Below, in pieces: positions 51,858 to 54,881 of a stretch of DNA of 54,881 nucleotides. A model generated the notes under the pieces. The model saw only the letters and a list, made by a program, of their open reading frames with translations, searched no databases and had not been told where the DNA came from. Location: NCBI GenBank assembly GCA_002633005.1, contig NMRA01001091.1, forward strand, positions 1 through 54,881. Reading direction: 5' to 3'. The translations under genes were made by a program, and so were the position numbers. Every line of letters begins with the position of its first letter. The first letter of the stretch is position 1. Origin of the DNA: Phoronis australis. Lineage: Eukaryota; Phoronida; Phoronidae.

Positions 51858-51901
51858 ATCGGATACAAAATGGCCGCCACGTCCGCCATTTTGTATCCGA
51901 T
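51858..51901. repeat. Inverted repeat, 17-bp perfect arms
   Basis: ATCGGATACAAAATGGC, 10-base loop, then the exact complement. It sits in a stretch containing several 'GCCATxTTG' words, suggesting an interspersed element end. Confidence 0.8.
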
Positions 51902-52010
51902 CATGACCAAAAACAATAGCGTTCCAGTGATTCCGGATCTACATGTTGTGTGCAAATTTCGTGAAAATCTGACCAGAATTGCGACTTGTAGAGAGCGAAC
52001 AAACAAAAAN

Positions 52011-52401
52011 ACACCTATCCATGCATACAGTAATACCAACCCATGCACACAGTAACACCAACCCATGCACACAGTAACACCAACCCATGCATACAGTAAC
52101 ACCAATCCATGCATACAGTAATACCAACCCATGCATACAGTAACACTTATCCATGCATACAGTAACACCAACCCATGTATACAGTAACATCAACCCATGC
52201 ATACAGTAACACCAATCCATGCATACAGTGATACCAACCCATGCATACAGTAACACCTATCCATGCATACAGTAATACCAACCCATGCATACAGTAACAC
52301 CAACCCATGCATACAGTAACACCAATCCATGCATACAGTAATACCAACCCATGCATACAGTAACACCAACCCATTCATACAGTAATACCAACCCATGCAT
52401 C
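52011..52401. repeat. 23-bp minisatellite next to an assembly gap
   Basis: About 16-17 copies of CCATGCATACAGTAACACCA plus ACC, starting immediately after the 'n' at 52010, so the true array may be longer. Because 23 is not a multiple of three, the minus strand is open in all frames and produces long false ORFs. Confidence 0.95.
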
Positions 52402-52512
52402 ATCCCATGCGTCTAATGACATCAAACCATACGTCTGGTTACATTTACTCATATATCTACTAAGTGGTTGGAGAAAAAACAAATGATAAAACAATTTCTC
52501 TCTGTTTTGCAG

Positions 52513-52725
52513 GAGTTTGTTACAGGCCTCTCAGTGCTATCAAGAGGCAATATAAATGATAAGTTACAATGGGCATTTAATTTATACGACATCAATGGAG
52601 ATGGGATTGTGACCAGGGACGAGATGTTACAGATTGTGTCGGCCATTTATGATATGATGGGCAAGCACTCCGAGCCGGTCATTGATGAAACCACGGCTCG
52701 AAACCATGTGGACTTTGTCTTCCAG
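52513..52725 (+). CDS. KCNIP: Kv channel-interacting protein (KChIP) internal exon
   Basis: A 213-bp exon (71 codons, phase 0 at both ends) with acceptor GTTTTGCAG and donor TTCCAG|GTAATT. It encodes EFVTGLSVLSRGNINDKLQW then AFNLYDINGDGIVTRDEMLQ and IVSAIYDMMGKHSEPVIDET. DINGDGIVTRDE is a complete 12-residue EF-hand calcium loop. NLYDINxDG with AIYDMMGK is diagnostic of KChIPs among neuronal calcium sensors. KChIPs bind Kv4 channel N-termini in the cytoplasm and tune gating and surface expression. The preceding (EF1/EF2) and following (KMDxNxDG, EF4) exons were not found in the window; the next should lie to the right. It sits between assembly gaps at 52010 and 52818. Confidence 0.93.
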
Positions 52726-52818
52726 GTAATTTTTCATATTGTTCAATCGTCTAGTTTTTGGCTAGTTCCAAACATTAAATTATCATAATTTGTCTTCATC
52801 CTTCACGGTTTTCGCTAN

Positions 52819-53064
52819 TTTAAAAAATCATCAACGACCATCCACTCCTTTTCAGAAATTTTGGCCAGGAATTCAAACAAATTCCATCATTGAAGGCTCA
52901 AAAGGCCAAAAATTACATAACTGGTCCTAAGTGTCCGGTCATTTTGAAAACTGCAGTTAAATGCTACACAATACACGGGCACGACGCCCCACTATCGTCC
53001 ATCAGCAAGATGGCGGACCACTTCGCACAACGATGTCAACTCTAGTTATATTTATCTCATTGGT
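52819..53064. repeat. Second copy of the 51061-51317 segment
   Basis: Begins right after 'n' 52818 and matches copy 1 until CTCATTGGT, lacking an 11-bp stretch around the CACGTG of copy 1. It could be a misjoined haplotype or a true interspersed repeat, and it casts doubt on the order of sequence right of the KChIP exon. Confidence 0.85.
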
Positions 53065-54824
53065 CACGATCGAGTTGCATTTTTTATTTTTGATTTGAGA
53101 GACTCCATGTCGTAAATGATCTCGACCAAAAAGCTCTTTTATGAAAGGTATCTTCGGGAAATAAAACCTGGTAATAAATGTTATTTGACTGATTTTATTG
53201 TGAAAGAAAAAAGTTATTCGATTTATATGTTTAAACCACGGCGAATTGGGGGCCAGTATATTGCGAGTTGAAATGTATGATTGGACGAATTCATGGCACA
53301 GGCTTTTTCCAGTGATATCCTCTTAAAATGGATTGCACGGAAAATGAAATTGTCTTGAAACAAAACTTCGGGACTATTCAATTCCTATTCATTAGTTCGA
53401 AGCAACTGAGATACAGGCCTTCTTTCGGAATGTATTTGTATCCTACACTCCGACGGTCGACGACAGAATTGTTCAGGAAATCTGATTCACAAGTTCTTTC
53501 CAATCAGGGATTTAGTTATTGTTCATGAAGACTTGTGCATTAAATACCCCTACTTTATATATGACAATGAGTAGTTGGTAACCACTCAGACGGGTTGGAA
53601 GGTCGAAAAGTGCCAAGTGAATTAATAAATCTTCAAGACCGTCGATTTTAAAAATGCCATAGTCTGTCGCTAGGTAAAACCATGCACCATCATACTTTGA
53701 AGTTTTGACTGTTATTCAGGCTTGGAAATTACCTTGTAAATCCAAGCATTCGTGTTCACAAAAATTTTACGATCGGAGAAATCTAGCGCCGATATCCAGT
53801 AAGTAAGACGATCGTCCTTTATGTGCGACCGGCTTTTTTATTAAAATAATAAAACATTTCATTAATAGCAATATTGCCCCTATGATGAAAGGGGTTGGTG
53901 AGTGAGACGGGGCACTGACAACTTAAAGATACAGTTGCCCCGATGTGGAGAAAAGGTGCCATGAGGTTGACTCATTGGCAAGGTGTGCATTGTGGCGACG
54001 AAAGAGTATGGTAAGGAGTGAGTGGAAATGTTTGTAGCGGGGGAGTGTAAGTAAGGGAAACGAATGTAGTTCCTGAGCCCATCGGGCTTCCAGTGACCCA
54101 TACCCAGAATGGTGGAGTCGAGAATTTGGAGGGTAGCAACAGAGAGGTGCCTGCGCCAATTTGGAAGATTTGTAGAGTTTAGGATCGTGACCGACGCACC
54201 CGAGAACCAAGTTAAGGTGGCGAGTAAAGTAAGAGCGAGTTATGTTGGAACTGGAAGTTTGGAGTCAGCGGAGAAGGAATTACAACTTTATTGCAAAGTG
54301 AGAGTACATTTCACTCACAAAGCCGGCTGACGAGAACATCACGGTGACAATCACAAGGGTAATGATATATACCGGCTTCATTGTAGTCTGTTTGGCTCTT
54401 CTCGCGATTTCTCGTGCTGCAAAAGAATCATGGCATTTTCAGTGTCATGGACATTGTTAAGTATCATACACACGTACACTTTATAGCTGCATTTCACCTT
54501 GTTAAACGGGGGGAAAAGAGGCCTTTCATTCTCATCAAAACCGCCCTCTTTATAATGGTTGACATGAGAGCATTCCAGTGCCGATACAAAACCAACAGGC
54601 ACTGCATGTACGTATGTCATTGTGGAAGTTCAAAATCTTACATTTTTATTCCGCTAAGTAGAGCAAAATGCAGCTTCACGCTAATTGCAATCGTTCGTGT
54701 GATATTATCAAAGCTTTTTAGTGACATCCTTCCTTCAAGAAGTTGGGGCTCTGATTTCGAGTCGTGTTGTGATTAATGCGAACTCTTGGCGAATAATCCC
54801 AGAAAAAATCCTGTAGAAAGCGAT

Positions 54825-54826
<2 letters not shown>
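53065..54826. other. Right end, presumed KChIP intron, no exon recognised
   Basis: No EF-hand 4 exon seen. Short ORFs at 53328-53528 and 53880-54776 lack domains. Confidence 0.35.

Positions 54827-54881
<55 letters not shown>
54827..54881. repeat. TA dinucleotide microsatellite at window edge
   Basis: Uninterrupted TA repeat of 55 bases that runs off the end. Confidence 0.97.

Noticed and set aside
51752-52396. Long minus-strand ORFs of repeated CMHGLVLLYAW-type residues
   Set aside because: They are produced by the 23-bp minisatellite, whose unit length keeps all frames open; no start context or homology.
52011-52401. Regular repeats considered as a CRISPR array
   Set aside because: Units are contiguous with no spacers, and the surrounding genes are animal genes.

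Overview
The window is eukaryotic nuclear DNA. It has small exons with GT-AG introns, long AT-rich introns, minisatellites, a non-LTR retrotransposon and MITE-like hairpins. The proteins are animal-specific (KChIP, FAM102/EEIG, an alpha2delta/CACHD1-type VWA protein). The dispersed palindrome GTACATGTAC and a retrotransposon carrying a 2A motif fit a marine invertebrate, perhaps an ambulacrarian or another invertebrate deuterostome, but I cannot fix the species. Three single-base 'n' positions (2140, 52010, 52818) look like assembly joins. At least one of them is followed by a near-identical copy of the preceding sequence.

Four protein-coding genes can be read exon by exon. (1) Minus strand, 24332 down to 1544 and continuing off the left edge: a secreted or membrane protein with a signal peptide, a group-A-like SRCR domain split over two exons, a cysteine-containing linker and a VWA domain of the alpha2delta/CACHD1 type. 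Eight exons join with consistent phases (523 residues in the window). SRCR fused to an alpha2delta-type VWA is the most unusual protein here. (2) Plus strand, 26841-31983: complete PPIL3, a spliceosomal-type cyclophilin of 160 aa, whose start codon is the last three bases of the first exon. (3) Minus strand, 46257-36594: complete FAM102/EEIG protein (NT-C2 domain, 346 aa, seven exons), convergent with PPIL3. (4) Plus strand, 52513-52725: one internal exon of a Kv-channel-interacting protein (KChIP) with a complete EF-hand loop; its other exons are outside the window or not recognised.

The introns and spacers hold most of the remaining structure. Intron 6 of the SRCR-VWA gene (3099-5191) is largely a satellite of ~150-bp monomers in an A-B-C higher-order repeat of ~450-475 bp. 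Intron 5 (5387-15843) holds a broken THAP-type zinc finger and a decayed APE-type LINE (8435-12440). The LINE has an N-terminal 2A ribosome-skipping motif and is interrupted by a 313-bp element with 17-bp terminal inverted repeats. Intron 3 (17681-21340) holds a second reverse-transcriptase relic with a perfect 44-bp palindrome and another broken THAP finger. A ten-copy 37-bp minisatellite in PPIL3 starts exactly at the exon 3 splice donor. The FAM102 locus holds three copies of a ~300-bp interspersed repeat, and two hairpins in and upstream of the gene share the core TTTTGAGAACCAG. The right end has a 23-bp minisatellite at an assembly gap and a TA microsatellite at the edge.
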